In this document: positions 1 to 10,130 of the stretch, piece by piece
How the letters are laid out: the number at the start of each line of letters is the position of its first letter
Numbering within the stretch: the first letter of the stretch is position 1
From: Frigoriglobus tundricola
GTDB taxonomy: Bacteria > Planctomycetota > Planctomycetia > Gemmatales > Gemmataceae
Assembly: GCF_013128195.2 (NCBI RefSeq)
Contig: NZ_CP053452.2
Span: 9,672,001-9,736,000, forward strand
Reading direction: 5' to 3'
Length of the DNA stretch: 64,000 bases
Notes under the pieces: model-generated
Databases searched by the model: none
What the model was told of the DNA's origin: nothing
Seen by the model: only the letters and a program-made list of their open reading frames with translations
Translations under genes and position numbers: made by a program

Positions 1-2
1 CG

Positions 3-542
3 AAGAACGTCGAACTGGTTCAGGCCGACGCCGAGGAGAAGACGTTTCCTGCGGCGAGCTTCGACGTGGTGCTGTGCGTCTCGTCCCTGCCGTACTTCAC
101 CGACATCCCCGCCGCCCTCAAGACGTGGCACGGCTACCTGAAGTCCGGTGGGCGGGTGGCCTTCAACTGCTGGTCGGCGGGGTCGTATGTCACCGGCTCG
201 CTCGTCCGGGCGGTCGCCGCCCGGCACGGCATCGTGATGCCGGTGACGGGGGAGGAGATCGGCTCGCCGGATCGCTGCCGTGCGGTCCTTGCCGCTGCCG
301 GGTTCGTGGACCCGGACGTGGTGGTCGAGCCGACCGGCCAGCACTTCGTCCCGATGGCTCAGGTCGAGAGGGCGTGGGACGGGTGGGTGAAGAACCCGGT
401 GTTCCACCCCCGCAACCCGGACGCTGCCGCCAAGCTGCTCGGCCTGCGGGACGAGTACCTGACCGAAGCCCGGAGTCGGGCCACCGAGCAAGGGGTGTGG
501 GACGAAATGACCGCCTACTTCGTGGTGGGCAAGAAGGCGTAG
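3..542 (+). CDS. SAM-dependent methyltransferase, C-terminal part (cut by window edge)
   Basis: The reading frame is open from the first bases of the window, so the gene starts upstream. The visible part begins with a QADAEE segment followed by FDVVLCVSSLPYF, which is the acidic loop plus motif-4 region of class I Rossmann methyltransferases (methyl transfer from S-adenosylmethionine). The remaining 150 residues look like a normal C-terminal half, ending in YFVVGKKA. The substrate cannot be told. The next reading frame (574) follows closely on the same strand. Confidence 0.75.
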   Translation, partial: KNVELVQADAEEKTFPAASFDVVLCVSSLPYFTDIPAALKTWHGYLKSGGRVAFNCWSAGSYVTGSLVRAVAARHGIVMPVTGEEIGSPDRCRAVLAAAGFVDPDVVVEPTGQHFVPMAQVERAWDGWVKNPVFHPRNPDAAAKLLGLRDEYLTEARSRATEQGVWDEMTAYFVVGKKA

Positions 543-573
543 TTGAGCGGCGGCTGTCGGGAGGGAACGTCAC

Positions 574-924
574 TTGAGCATCGCCGGGAAGTTGACACGG
601 GACGGGTGGCTGCCGCTGATGCCCGACGTGTATTGGGCGGTCGGGGTGCTGCTGGCCCGGTTCAGCATCTCGCAGATGGACGTGCCGACCCGTCAGGCGT
701 ACACGATGGCGGCGGTGCGGCCCGACGAGCGCTCGGCGGCGGCGGGCGTGACGGGCGTGGCCCGGTCGGTGGGCGCTTCGCTCTCGCCGGTGGTGGCGAC
801 GGTCCTCGTGGGGAGCGTGGGGTGGGCGAGCGTCCCGTTCTTCCTCGCCGGGGGACTCAAGATCGTCTACGACGTGCTGCTGTACCGGGCGTTTGCGACC
901 ACCAAGTCGGGGGACGTGAAGTGA
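574..924 (+). pseudogene. MFS transporter, C-terminal fragment
   Basis: The 116 residues contain hydrophobic helices and the string VRPDERSAAAGVTGVARSVGASLSP, which I recognise as the loop and following helix in the last third of major facilitator superfamily permeases. Such proteins are about 400 residues, so roughly 280 N-terminal residues are missing. The only start is TTG at 574, preceded by GAGGGA. I infer a deletion remnant. Translation of the fragment from TTG cannot be excluded, but a two- or three-helix MFS tail would not transport anything alone. Confidence 0.6.
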
Positions 925-1020
925 TGCGAGCGTCGGGCGAGGAAGCTCGTCTTGACGCCGCCGGGCAAGTAGAGTGGGACCGAAACGCCGCCCGCCGCCT
1001 CGAAGGAAAGGAACTCGCAC

Positions 1021-1698
1021 ATGGCACGGCCCAAGGTGATCTTGTTCGACGTGAACGAGACGCTGCTCGACCTGACGCCCGTGAAGGAGAGCGTCGGCAA
1101 GGCACTCGGCGGTCGCCCGGAGCTTGCCCCGCTGTGGTTCACGACGCTCCTCCAGTATTCGCTCGTGGCGACCGTGGCCGGGAAGTACCTCGACTTCGGC
1201 GAGATCGGGTCGGCGTGCCTGCGGATGCTCGCTAAGAACCACGGCGTCGAGTTGTCCGAGGACGACGCCAGAGGAGCCGTGTCCCCGATGCGGTCGCTCC
1301 CGCCGCACCCCGACGTGATACCGGCCCTGAAACGGCTGCGGGACGCCAAGCACCGGCTCGTCACGCTGACCAACTCCTCGAAGGCGGCGGTGGCCGACCA
1401 GATGAAACACGCCGGGCTGACGGACTTCTTCGAGTCGTCTTTGAGCGTCGAGGACGTTGGGAAGTACAAGCCGCACGCCGACGTGTACCGCTGGGCGGCG
1501 GGCCGGGTCGGGGCCGACGTGTCGGAGTGCCTGCTCGTCGCCGCCCACGGGTGGGACGTAGCGGGGGCGGCTTGGGCCGGGATGAAGACCGCATTCGTCG
1601 CCCGGCCCGGCCAGCAGGTGTTCCCGCCCGGTCCTGGGCCGGGCATTACGATCCCGTCGCTCGCCGAACTTGAGGGCGAGTTGGATCGCCGGTCGTAG
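1021..1698 (+). CDS. HAD-superfamily hydrolase, haloacid dehalogenase type II
   Basis: The 225-residue protein has the HAD motifs in order: FDVNETLLDL near residue 9 (nucleophile Asp), LTNSS near 117 (motif II Ser/Thr), a lysine in VGKYKPHADVY (motif III) and LLVAAHGWDVAGA (motif IV). The length fits L-2-haloacid dehalogenases, cytosolic enzymes that hydrolyse 2-haloalkanoates; related proteins act on other small substrates. The ATG at 1021 has AAGGAAAGG about 12 bases upstream. It stands alone between the MFS remnant and a sensor kinase. Confidence 0.85.
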   Translation: MARPKVILFDVNETLLDLTPVKESVGKALGGRPELAPLWFTTLLQYSLVATVAGKYLDFGEIGSACLRMLAKNHGVELSEDDARGAVSPMRSLPPHPDVIPALKRLRDAKHRLVTLTNSSKAAVADQMKHAGLTDFFESSLSVEDVGKYKPHADVYRWAAGRVGADVSECLLVAAHGWDVAGAAWAGMKTAFVARPGQQVFPPGPGPGITIPSLAELEGELDRRS

Positions 1699-1908
1699 CC
1701 GAGAGCGGTCAGGCACGCACGGATGCCGTCGAAGGCCCGGTCCGTTGCTCGTCAACCCGGTTTTCGGTAGATTTATGCTTGTCTCTTTGACGGTGAAAAG
1801 ACGCTGCACCCGACTCCGGCTGGCACCGGCGACCGGACGGGACCGCTTGTGCCCGAAGGAGATGCGCCACGGGGAGAGGGGGCGGTAAGACGATGCCGGG
1901 GCACCGGG

Positions 1909-4900
1909 ATGAACCAGCGAAGAGATCAACAGGCCGATGACGCTCACGCCTTCCTCGCCGGGGGCGGCGAGATGGGGGAGCGCACCCGTGCCTTCGACTG
2001 GTCGAACACGCCGGTCGGCCCCCCTTCGGCATGGCCGCAGAGCCTCAAGACGGCGGTGAGTATCTGCCTCGGCTCCCGCTTTCCCATTACCCTGTGGTGG
2101 GGCCGTTCGGAGTACACGACGTTTTACAACGACGCCTACCGGCCCGCCCTCGGCGTCACGAAACACCCCGGCTGGTTGGGGCGGTCGGGGCGTGAGTGTT
2201 GGAGCGACGTGTGGCACATCGTTGGTCCCATGCTGGAAAGCGTCTTCGCCACAGGGGAGGCCACTTGGTCCGAAGACTTGCTCCTCATCATGGGGCGCAA
2301 TGTGTCCCAGGAAGAAACGTACTTCACCTTCTCCTACAGCCCCATCCGTGACGACGCAGGCGGGATCGGCGGCATCTTCTGCGCCGTCACCGAAACGACT
2401 CGGCGGGTGATCGGGGAGCGGCGGCTGCGGACCCTGCGTGACCTCGGCAGGACGGTCCCAGAGGCGAAGTCCACGACCCACGCCTGCGCCGTCGCCGCCC
2501 ACGTCCTCGCTGCCAACCCCGCCGACATCCCCTTTGCACTAATCTACCTGCTGGACGACGGCGGGAGGCGGGCGGTTCTGGCCGGGCAGACCCGTCTGGA
2601 CCCGGACACCAGCGCCAGCCCCGCCGCCGTCGAACTGGACGGACCCAACGCCCCGTGGCCGTTCCGCCAGGTCGCCGACGGGGGAAAGCCCGTCGAGGTC
2701 ACGGACCTGTCCCGCACGTTCGGCCCATTGCCGGGCGGGGTGTGGCCCGAACCGCCCCACCGGGCCGTCGTCCTGCCGCTGGCGAAACCGGGTCAGGACC
2801 GGCTCGCCGGGTTCGTCGTGGCCGGGGTCAGTCCCCGACTGGTATTCGACGACGAATACCGGGGTTTTGTGGACCTGCTCGCCGGTCACGTCGCCGCCGC
2901 CGTCGCCAGCGCACGGGCCTACGAGGAGGAGAAGCGGCGGGCCGAGGCGCTGGCCGAACTGGACCGGGCCAAGACCGCCTTCTTCTCGAACGTGAGCCAC
3001 GAGTTCCGCACCCCGCTGACCCTCATGCTCGGCCCGGTCGAGGGGCTGCTGGCCCGCACCGACGACGGCCTCGCCCCCGCCGACGTGCGGGGCGAACTCG
3101 AAGTCGTCAGCCGGAACGGTCTGCGGCTGCTGCGGCTGGTGAACTCGTTGCTGGACTTCTCCCGGATCGAGGCGGGCCGGGTCCGGGCCGTGTACCAGCC
3201 GACCGACCTCGCCGCCGTGACCGCCGACCTCGCCAGCGTGTTCCGGTCGGCGTGCGAGCGAGCCGATCTGCGGCTGGAGGTCGATTGCCAGCCGCTCGGT
3301 GCGCCGGTGTTCGTGGACCCGGAGATGTGGGAGAAGGTGGTCCTGAACCTCCTGTCCAATGCCTTTAAGTTCACTTTCGAGGGCGGGATCGCCGTCTCGG
3401 TGCGGCGGGCCGGGGATGCCGCCGAACTGCGGGTCCGGGACACCGGCACCGGCATCCCCGCCGAGGAGATGCCCCGGCTGTTCGAGCGGTTCCACCGGAT
3501 CGAGAACGCACGGGGCCGCACGCACGACGGGAGCGGCATCGGGCTTGCGATGGTGCAGGAGTTGGTGAAGTTGCACGGCGGGTCCGTCACCGCCGAGAGC
3601 GTCGTCGGGGCGGGAACGACGTTCACCGTGGCCGTGCCGCTGGGGTCGGCCCACCTGCCCGCCGACCGGCTCGGCGGGGGCCGCACCACAGGGCCGGTTT
3701 CGTCCCAGGCCACGCTCTACGTCGAGGAGGCGTTCCGCTGGCTCCCGGACCAGCCCCACGACGCAAGCGACGAACGGCCCCCGACTCCCGAACCGCTCCC
3801 GGATTCGCAACCGGCACTCGCCCCGGACGACCGGCCCCGTGTCCTCGTCGCCGACGACAACGCCGACATGCGGCAGTACGTCCTGCGGCTCTTGGCCGAC
3901 CAGTACACCGTCGAGGCCGTGCCGGACGGGGCGGCGGCGCTGGCGGCGGCACGGGACCGGACGCCCGATCTGGTCGTGACCGACGTGATGATGCCCCGGC
4001 TGGACGGGTTCGGGCTGCTCAAGGAACTGCGGGCCGACCCCCGCACCAGCGGCCTGCCCGTCCTTATGCTGTCGGCCCGTGCCGGGGAGGAGAGCCGGGT
4101 CGAGGGCATGGAGGCCGGGGCCGACGACTACCTCGTGAAGCCGTTCGGGGCCAGGGAACTGCTGGCCCGTGTCGGCTCGCTGGTGCAGATCGCCAGGTTG
4201 CGGCGGGAGGCCGAGCGGCGGTGGCGGGACTTGGCCGAAGCTCTCCCCAACCTCGTCTGGACGGCGCTGCCGGACGGTCGGGGCGACTACTTCAGCCGCC
4301 AGTGCGTCACCTTCACGGGCGTCCCGGAGGCCGACCTGCTCGGCGACGCCTGGCTGGAGCGGGTCATCCACCCCGACGACCGCCAGCGGACCCTCGACTG
4401 TTGGACGGCGGCGGTGCAGGGGCGGGGCGTCTACGACATCGTGTACCGCCTGCGCCGCCACGACGGGGCGTACCGCTGGTTCCAGACACGGGGCGTTCCC
4501 GTCCGGGACGACCTGGGGCGCATCGCCAAGTGGTTCGGCACCTGCACCGACATCGAGGACCAGAAGCAGGCTCAGGCGGCGCTGGCTCATAGCGAGGAAC
4601 GGTTCCGCACCCTGTTCGAGTCGATGGGCGAGGCGTTCTGCGTTATCGAGCTTGTCTACGACGCCGCCCGCCGCCCCGTCGATTACCTCTTTTTGGAAGC
4701 GAACCCGGCGTTCGAGAGGCACACCGGCTTGAAGAACGCCGTGGGCCGGACGGCCCGAGAGTTGGTCCCGGACCTCGACGCCCACTGGCTCAACATTTAC
4801 GGGAGCGTGGCGGCGACCGGCGAGCCGACCCGGTACGTCAACGAGGCCAAGGCGATAGGGCGGTGGTTCGACGTTTACGCCTACCGGGTGGGCGGGCCGG

Positions 4901-6612
4901 GCAGTGGCAAGGTGGGCGTTCTCCTCACCGATGTCACCGACCGGAAGCGAGTCGAGGAAGCGACCCGGAGGCAGTCGGAACGACTGCGCCGCCTGGCCGA
5001 GATCGCCACCCGGTTGACCGCCGCCCCCGATGTCGCCTCGATCACCGGCCTCGTCACCGAGGAGGCCCGGTCCCTGATCGGGGCGCACCAGGCGGTCACG
5101 GGCTTCACCACGGACCAGAATTGGGGCCAGGCGATCAACACGGTGTCACTGTCCGAGAAGTACGCCGCCTGGCGGGGGTACGAGGAGAGGCCGGACGGTT
5201 CGGGCGTCTACTCGCTGGTCTGCCGCACCAACAGGCCGGTGCGCATGACGCAGGCCGAGTTGGAGGGCCACCCGGCGTACTTGAGGTTCGGGCCGCACGC
5301 CCGGAGGCACCCGCCGATGCGGGGCTGGCTCGCCGCCCCGCTGGTCGGGCGGGACGGGCGGAACCTGGGCCTGATCCAGCTTTCCGACCGGCACGAGGGG
5401 GAGTTCAGCGCCGAGGACGAGAGCATCCTCGTGCAACTGGCGCAGATGGCCTCCGTCGCCATCGAGAACGCCCGCCTCGTGCAAGACCTGCTCGACGCCG
5501 ACCGCCGCAAGGACGAATTCCTGGCGACCCTGGCGCACGAACTCCGCAACCCGCTGGCCCCGATCCGCACCGGCCTGCAACTCCTGCGTCTGTCGGGTGG
5601 GGATGTCGTCACCGGCGAGAAGGCCCGGACCATGATGGAGCGGCAGTTGGGCCAGATGGTGCGGCTGGTCGATGACCTGATGGACGTGAGCCGCATCAAC
5701 CAGGGCAAGCTCGAACTGCGCAAGGAACGGATCGACCTGGCGGCGGTGCTGACCAGCGCCGTCGAAACCAGCCGCCCGCTGATCGAGCAGATGGACCATC
5801 ACCTGGAAGTCGTTCTCCCGCCCCAGCCGGTCGTGGTCGAAGCCGACCTGACCCGGCTTGCCCAGGTCTTCATGAACCTGCTGAACAATGCCGCCAAGTA
5901 CACCGAGCGGGGCGGGCGGATCACGCTCGCCGCCGAGTGGCACGGGGGCGACGTGGCGGTGGCGGTCCGGGACACCGGCATCGGCATCGCCCCCGACCAG
6001 TTGCCCCGGCTGTTCGAGATGTTCTCGCAGGTGACGACGGCCCTGGAGCGGTCCCAGGGCGGGCTGGGGATCGGCCTGTGCCTGGTGAAGCGTCTGGTGG
6101 AGATGCACGGCGGGCGGATCGAGGCCGGGAGCGACGGGCCGGGAAAGGGATCGGAATTCATCGTCCGGCTGCCGGTCGTGGTCGAGGCGACCCGACCGCA
6201 ACCGCCAGCGAGCGACGGCGGGATCGCCCCGAAGACCTCGCTCCGCATCCTGGTGGTGGACGACAACCGGGACGGTGCCGACAGCCTGGCCGACATGCTG
6301 GGGTTGATGGGCGGCGACACCCGCACGGCCTACGACGGCGAGGTGGCGGTAACAGCGGCGGTCGAGTTCCGGCCCGACGTGATCGTACTGGACATCGGGT
6401 TGCCGAAGCTGAACGGGTACGAGGCGTGCCGCCGCATCCGGGCGCAGGCGAACGGCAGGAAGGTGGTCGTCATCGCCCAAACCGGCTGGGGGCAGGAGGA
6501 GGACCGGCAGCGCACCCAGGAGGCCGGGTTCGACCACCACCTGGTCAAGCCGGTGGACCCCGCCGCCCTGATGAAGCTGCTGGCGGGGCTGCCGTCTGCG
6601 GCCCGGACGTGA
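1909..6612 (+). CDS. Giant hybrid sensor histidine kinase with two kinase cores and two receivers
   Basis: With the ATG at 1909 the protein has 1567 residues; a GTG at 1849 in the same frame would add 20. Order: N-terminal PAS-like segment (AFDWSNTPVGPP onward), a GAF-like region, first HisKA with phosphoacceptor in NVSHEFRTPLT (His 364), HATPase, receiver 1 with Asp 692 in VVTDVMMPRLDG, two PAS-type sensor domains, a second GAF, second HisKA in TLAHELRNPL (His 1210), HATPase and receiver 2 with Asp 1495 in VLDIGLPKLNG. No membrane helix is evident, so a cytosolic sensor is likely. Its cognate output protein is not in the window. The second core closely resembles the two kinases downstream. 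Confidence 0.9.
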   Translation: MNQRRDQQADDAHAFLAGGGEMGERTRAFDWSNTPVGPPSAWPQSLKTAVSICLGSRFPITLWWGRSEYTTFYNDAYRPALGVTKHPGWLGRSGRECWSDVWHIVGPMLESVFATGEATWSEDLLLIMGRNVSQEETYFTFSYSPIRDDAGGIGGIFCAVTETTRRVIGERRLRTLRDLGRTVPEAKSTTHACAVAAHVLAANPADIPFALIYLLDDGGRRAVLAGQTRLDPDTSASPAAVELDGPNAPWPFRQVADGGKPVEVTDLSRTFGPLPGGVWPEPPHRAVVLPLAKPGQDRLAGFVVAGVSPRLVFDDEYRGFVDLLAGHVAAAVASARAYEEEKRRAEALAELDRAKTAFFSNVSHEFRTPLTLMLGPVEGLLARTDDGLAPADVRGELEVVSRNGLRLLRLVNSLLDFSRIEAGRVRAVYQPTDLAAVTADLASVFRSACERADLRLEVDCQPLGAPVFVDPEMWEKVVLNLLSNAFKFTFEGGIAVSVRRAGDAAELRVRDTGTGIPAEEMPRLFERFHRIENARGRTHDGSGIGLAMVQELVKLHGGSVTAESVVGAGTTFTVAVPLGSAHLPADRLGGGRTTGPVSSQATLYVEEAFRWLPDQPHDASDERPPTPEPLPDSQPALAPDDRPRVLVADDNADMRQYVLRLLADQYTVEAVPDGAAALAAARDRTPDLVVTDVMMPRLDGFGLLKELRADPRTSGLPVLMLSARAGEESRVEGMEAGADDYLVKPFGARELLARVGSLVQIARLRREAERRWRDLAEALPNLVWTALPDGRGDYFSRQCVTFTGVPEADLLGDAWLERVIHPDDRQRTLDCWTAAVQGRGVYDIVYRLRRHDGAYRWFQTRGVPVRDDLGRIAKWFGTCTDIEDQKQAQAALAHSEERFRTLFESMGEAFCVIELVYDAARRPVDYLFLEANPAFERHTGLKNAVGRTARELVPDLDAHWLNIYGSVAATGEPTRYVNEAKAIGRWFDVYAYRVGGPGSGKVGVLLTDVTDRKRVEEATRRQSERLRRLAEIATRLTAAPDVASITGLVTEEARSLIGAHQAVTGFTTDQNWGQAINTVSLSEKYAAWRGYEERPDGSGVYSLVCRTNRPVRMTQAELEGHPAYLRFGPHARRHPPMRGWLAAPLVGRDGRNLGLIQLSDRHEGEFSAEDESILVQLAQMASVAIENARLVQDLLDADRRKDEFLATLAHELRNPLAPIRTGLQLLRLSGGDVVTGEKARTMMERQLGQMVRLVDDLMDVSRINQGKLELRKERIDLAAVLTSAVETSRPLIEQMDHHLEVVLPPQPVVVEADLTRLAQVFMNLLNNAAKYTERGGRITLAAEWHGGDVAVAVRDTGIGIAPDQLPRLFEMFSQVTTALERSQGGLGIGLCLVKRLVEMHGGRIEAGSDGPGKGSEFIVRLPVVVEATRPQPPASDGGIAPKTSLRILVVDDNRDGADSLADMLGLMGGDTRTAYDGEVAVTAAVEFRPDVIVLDIGLPKLNGYEACRRIRAQANGRKVVVIAQTGWGQEEDRQRTQEAGFDHHLVKPVDPAALMKLLAGLPSAART

Positions 6613-6642
6613 GGTCGCAGCCCCGCAGTGCGGATTCCGGCA

Positions 6643-6929
6643 TCACGTCTTGTTGAACTCGGCATAGAACTCCCCGGCCTCGGCGATCCGTTGGGCCTCG
6701 GTCGTGTGGCGGGCGTCCACGGTGTCCAGGGCGACCGACCCGATGGCGTTCGCTGGGACGCCTCGGCCAGCCGGACGACAGCGCAGCGGTGGTGGCGTTC
6801 CTGTCGGGTGAGGACGACCGGAAGCGGCGTGTCCTCGACGACGGTGAACCGCAAGGCGTGGGTGAAGAAGTGGATCGCCTCGTCGTGGTCACGGACGACC
6901 AGGGCGACGGCGGAAATCGAGTTCGGCAT
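6643..6929 (-). pseudogene. VOC (glyoxalase-fold) protein, shortened and frame-broken
   Basis: The start ATG at 6929 has GAGGAGG upstream. It opens with PNSISAVALVVRDHDEAIHFF, a typical first beta-alpha unit of the vicinal oxygen chelate family. After about 35 residues the family pattern stops; a plausible protein ending (TEAQRIAEAGEFYAEFNKT, stop at 6643) appears in a different frame, so a frameshift near 6770 and an internal deletion are likely. The product would be about 95 residues against 120-150 for the family. I treat it as decayed. Confidence 0.5.
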
Positions 6930-7102
6930 GATTCGATCCTCCTCTCCCATCGCAATACACCCAGCGAGAGCGTCACGGCACTTCGCTCATCGCACTCGTG
7001 TCGAGACGGCGTGCCGGGCCAACGGAGCCATCACCGGCGTCGTGGTGTGGGTGAAGTTCGCCCGCCACGGCGAGCCGAACGGGGTGGTTCTTGAATCGGC
7101 GG

Positions 7103-9418
7103 TCAAGTTCGTCTGGGCGATCCGGCCAGCAGTGCCGCAAGCACCGCAGGCTCGACCGGCTTGACAAGGTGGTGGTCGAACCCGGCCTCCGTCGTGCGGC
7201 GGCGGTCGTCCGGGCTGCCCCAGCCCGTCAGGGCCACCAGCACAGCACGCCCCAGGCCGGGCAGCGTTCGCAGCCGCCGGGCCACTTCGTAACCGTCCAT
7301 CCCCGGCATCCCGATGTCCAGGAACACCATCTCCGGTCGGTAGTCCGTCGCCACGGCGAGGGCGTCCGTACCGCCGTGGGCGACCCGGACCTCGTGACCG
7401 CCCAGGCCCAAAAGCGTGGCGAGGCTTTCGGCGGCGTCCACGTTGTCATCGACCACCAGGAGCCGCCGCCCCGGGTGCGGCTCGTTCGGTCGTTCGCCCG
7501 CATCCGACACTTCCGGCTGAACACGCCCCGGACTCATGAGCGGCAGGCGAACGACGAACTCGCTCCCGGCCCCCAGCCCGCCGCTGTGGGCCTCGACCGT
7601 TCCCCCGTGCAACCCGACGAGGTTCTTCACGAGCATCAGGCCGATGCCCAGCCCGCCCTGGGACCGGGTGGCGATGGGGTCCACCTGCACGAACAGGTCG
7701 AACACTTTCGGGAGCATGTCGGGGGCGATGCCGATGCCGGTGTCCGTCACCCGCAGCACGGCCTCGTCGCCGTCCCGCCGGGCCGAAAGTCGAATTCGGC
7801 CCCCCGGCTCGGTGTACTTGGCGGCATTCGTCAGCAGGTTGCCGACGACTTGGGCCAGCCGAACCACGTCCGCTTCCAGCGGCAGTGATTCGGTCGGAAT
7901 CGTGATCGCCAAATCGTGACCTTTGGCGTCGATGATCGGGCGGGCGGTTTCCACCGCACGGGCAACCACCGTGGCGAGTTCCACCCGCTCCGTGCGGAGT
8001 TCGACCTTGCCCTGCACGATGCGGGACACGTCCATCAGGTCATCGACCAGCCGGACCATCTGCTGCACCTGCCGCTCGATCACGTTTCGGGACCGCTCGA
8101 CGGTGGCGGCATCGACCCTCGGCAGCTTCATGATTTGGAGCGAGTTGCGGATCGGGGCCAGCGGGTTGCGGAGTTCGTGGGCCAGGGTCGCCAGGAACTC
8201 GTCCTTGCGGCGGTCCAGGTCGGCCAGTGCCGCCGCCTGCTCCTTCACCTGCCGCTGCAACCGGCTCCGCTCGGTGATGTCCCGGACGTTGCACTGCACG
8301 ACCTGATGCTGGCCCTCCGCATAGACGTTGCTGACGAACTCGACCTCGACCTTGTGCCCGCTGCGACTTTCCAGCGGCAGGTTCTCGTACCGAACGTACC
8401 CCTTTTCTTGCAGTTCCCGGTACGCCGCCCGGCTCTCGTCGATGTCCCGGAACAGGCCGATCTCCCACAGTTCCTTGCCCACGAACTCGTCGTGCGGGTA
8501 GCCCAACAGGGCCGTCATGAACGGGTTGGCGTCGATCACCTTCCCCGTCCCGGCGTCGAGGATCAGGATGCCGTCCTGGGCCGACTCGAACAGTCGCCGG
8601 AACCGGACCTCGGAGTCCGTCCGGGCGATTTCGGCCCGCTTGATGTCGTGAACGTCGGTGTTCGAGCCGACCCACATGACGACGCCGCCCGCCTCGTCCC
8701 GCATCGGCACGGCACGGCTGACGTGCCAGCGGTACTCGCCGTCGGCCCGCCGGAACCGGCTCTCGAACTCGAACCGCTCGCCGGTCGTGATCGAGTGCCG
8801 CCACGCCCGGACGTGTTCGGCCAGGTCGTCGGGGTGAATGACCTGTTTCCAACCCCAATCCCGGATTTGATCGAACGTCAGGCCGGTGAACTCGGCCCAC
8901 TGCGGGTTGAAATAGTCCACGTCGCCGTTCGGTCGGGCGGTGGCGAGTTTCTGCGGGATCGACTCCAGAATGAACCGCTGCCGCCGCTCGCTCGACCGCA
9001 CCGCCGCTTCCGCCCGCTTCCGGTCGGTGTCGTCCTCGATGGCGAGGAGGACCAAATCCGCATCGTCTCCCCCTGGCGGGAACCGGCGTGCGTTGAGGAG
9101 CATAGACCTGCGCCCCAGGGCGGGGAAGTCGTGTTCGACCTCGAAGTCCTCGACCGGGTGGCTGTTGCTCAGAATTTGTGCCAGGAGCGCCCGGAGCCGG
9201 GGGATGTCCCACTGCCCATTCCCCAACTCGTAGATGAAGCGGCCCTCGGTGTCGTCCTTCGAGGCGTGAAAATCCCGGTAGAAGGCGGCGTTAGCGGTGC
9301 GGACACGGAGGCTCTTGTCGAGGACGACGAACGGCTCCCGCAGCGTCGAAATGATGTGTTCGGCGAAGGCGAGGGCGTGCTGCGAGTCCAAGGTGCGGTC
9401 GTCGGTGTGATCTTCCAC
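7103..9418 (-). CDS. Hybrid sensor histidine kinase (three PAS domains, HisKA, HATPase, receiver)
   Basis: I place the start at GTG 9418, because GGAGGGCGA lies directly upstream; an open extension to 9532 has no such site. The 771 residues contain three PAS-type sensor domains in the first half, a HisKA motif TLAHELRNPLAP (His 414), an HATPase core (DTGIGIAPDML, GGLGIGL) and a C-terminal receiver with Asp 701 in FLDIGMPGMDGYE. The C-terminal half is nearly the same as that of the kinase at 10847, which suggests a duplication with swapped sensor domains. No response regulator with an output domain is adjacent. Confidence 0.9.
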   Translation of the reverse strand: MEDHTDDRTLDSQHALAFAEHIISTLREPFVVLDKSLRVRTANAAFYRDFHASKDDTEGRFIYELGNGQWDIPRLRALLAQILSNSHPVEDFEVEHDFPALGRRSMLLNARRFPPGGDDADLVLLAIEDDTDRKRAEAAVRSSERRQRFILESIPQKLATARPNGDVDYFNPQWAEFTGLTFDQIRDWGWKQVIHPDDLAEHVRAWRHSITTGERFEFESRFRRADGEYRWHVSRAVPMRDEAGGVVMWVGSNTDVHDIKRAEIARTDSEVRFRRLFESAQDGILILDAGTGKVIDANPFMTALLGYPHDEFVGKELWEIGLFRDIDESRAAYRELQEKGYVRYENLPLESRSGHKVEVEFVSNVYAEGQHQVVQCNVRDITERSRLQRQVKEQAAALADLDRRKDEFLATLAHELRNPLAPIRNSLQIMKLPRVDAATVERSRNVIERQVQQMVRLVDDLMDVSRIVQGKVELRTERVELATVVARAVETARPIIDAKGHDLAITIPTESLPLEADVVRLAQVVGNLLTNAAKYTEPGGRIRLSARRDGDEAVLRVTDTGIGIAPDMLPKVFDLFVQVDPIATRSQGGLGIGLMLVKNLVGLHGGTVEAHSGGLGAGSEFVVRLPLMSPGRVQPEVSDAGERPNEPHPGRRLLVVDDNVDAAESLATLLGLGGHEVRVAHGGTDALAVATDYRPEMVFLDIGMPGMDGYEVARRLRTLPGLGRAVLVALTGWGSPDDRRRTTEAGFDHHLVKPVEPAVLAALLAGSPRRT

Positions 9419-9554
9419 TCGCCCTCCATGTCCCGCCGCACTCGGAAGCGGTTCCGACACTGCGGAGGACGGCCCGATGACGGACGTTTTATCGAGAAGG
9501 CGGTCGGGCTGCCACCGACCCCGTGGCGTCACGCTCCCTTCGATGGTGTGCCGT

Positions 9555-10130
9555 TCACTTCCCCGCCCGCTCTACCGTGATCGACTCCACTTCCAACTTG
9601 AACGGCCCCGCCTTCTTGTCGCTCACCATGAAGCCCAGGGCGTTGACCTCTTCCGGTTTCACGACACCGGCGTCCTTGACGACCCGACCGAACGATGTGG
9701 CCTCGAACTTGTTGAGCGGGATTTTGACCTCGACCCACTCGCCCTTCTTGGTTTGCACGGTGGCCCGGTACGAGAAGGCCATCAGCGGCTTGTCTAGGTA
9801 GAGGTTCAGCGAATACTCCCGGCCATCGCCCCGGACCTTGGCGACCAGCGTATCGCCGTTCTCCAGGCCGAGTTTCTTGGCCTTCGTCCGCACCGAGGCG
9901 AAGCCGCCGTTGTTCTCCAGCGACAGCGTGCCGGAGAACTCCAGCGTCTTCTGGTCGGTGATCTTGAAGGTGCCCTCGCAGATGCCACCCATCACGCCGT
10001 CGTTGACCGCCTGCCACTCCTTGAGGGCACCGACCCCGGCGAAGTCGATCAGTGTTTTCGGCGTGTCTTCGGCCATGACGAACGACCCCATCAGGAGCAG
10101 GAAGGGCAAAGACAGTGTTCGGTGGATCAT
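9555..10130 (-). CDS. CIA30-family protein with signal peptide
   Basis: The 191-residue protein starts with a clear signal peptide (MIHRTLSLPFLLLMGSFVMA), so it is probably exported. The rest matches the CIA30 / NADH:ubiquinone oxidoreductase intermediate-associated fold: VNDGVMGG near residue 40, repeated beta-strand segments such as TLEFSGTLSLENNGGFASVR, and a KIPLNKF segment. Bacterial members have no settled function; carbohydrate-type binding has been proposed from the fold. Its ATG overlaps the stop of the TspO gene by four bases (ATGA), so the two are translationally coupled. Confidence 0.8.
   Translation of the reverse strand: MIHRTLSLPFLLLMGSFVMAEDTPKTLIDFAGVGALKEWQAVNDGVMGGICEGTFKITDQKTLEFSGTLSLENNGGFASVRTKAKKLGLENGDTLVAKVRGDGREYSLNLYLDKPLMAFSYRATVQTKKGEWVEVKIPLNKFEATSFGRVVKDAGVVKPEEVNALGFMVSDKKAGPFKLEVESITVERAGK

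Noticed and set aside
190-5088. Very long open frames on the minus strand (770 and 849 residues) opposite the sensor kinase
   Set aside because: They are Arg/Pro/Gly/His-rich, lack any family pattern and run antisense to clear kinase domains; long antisense frames are normal at this GC content.
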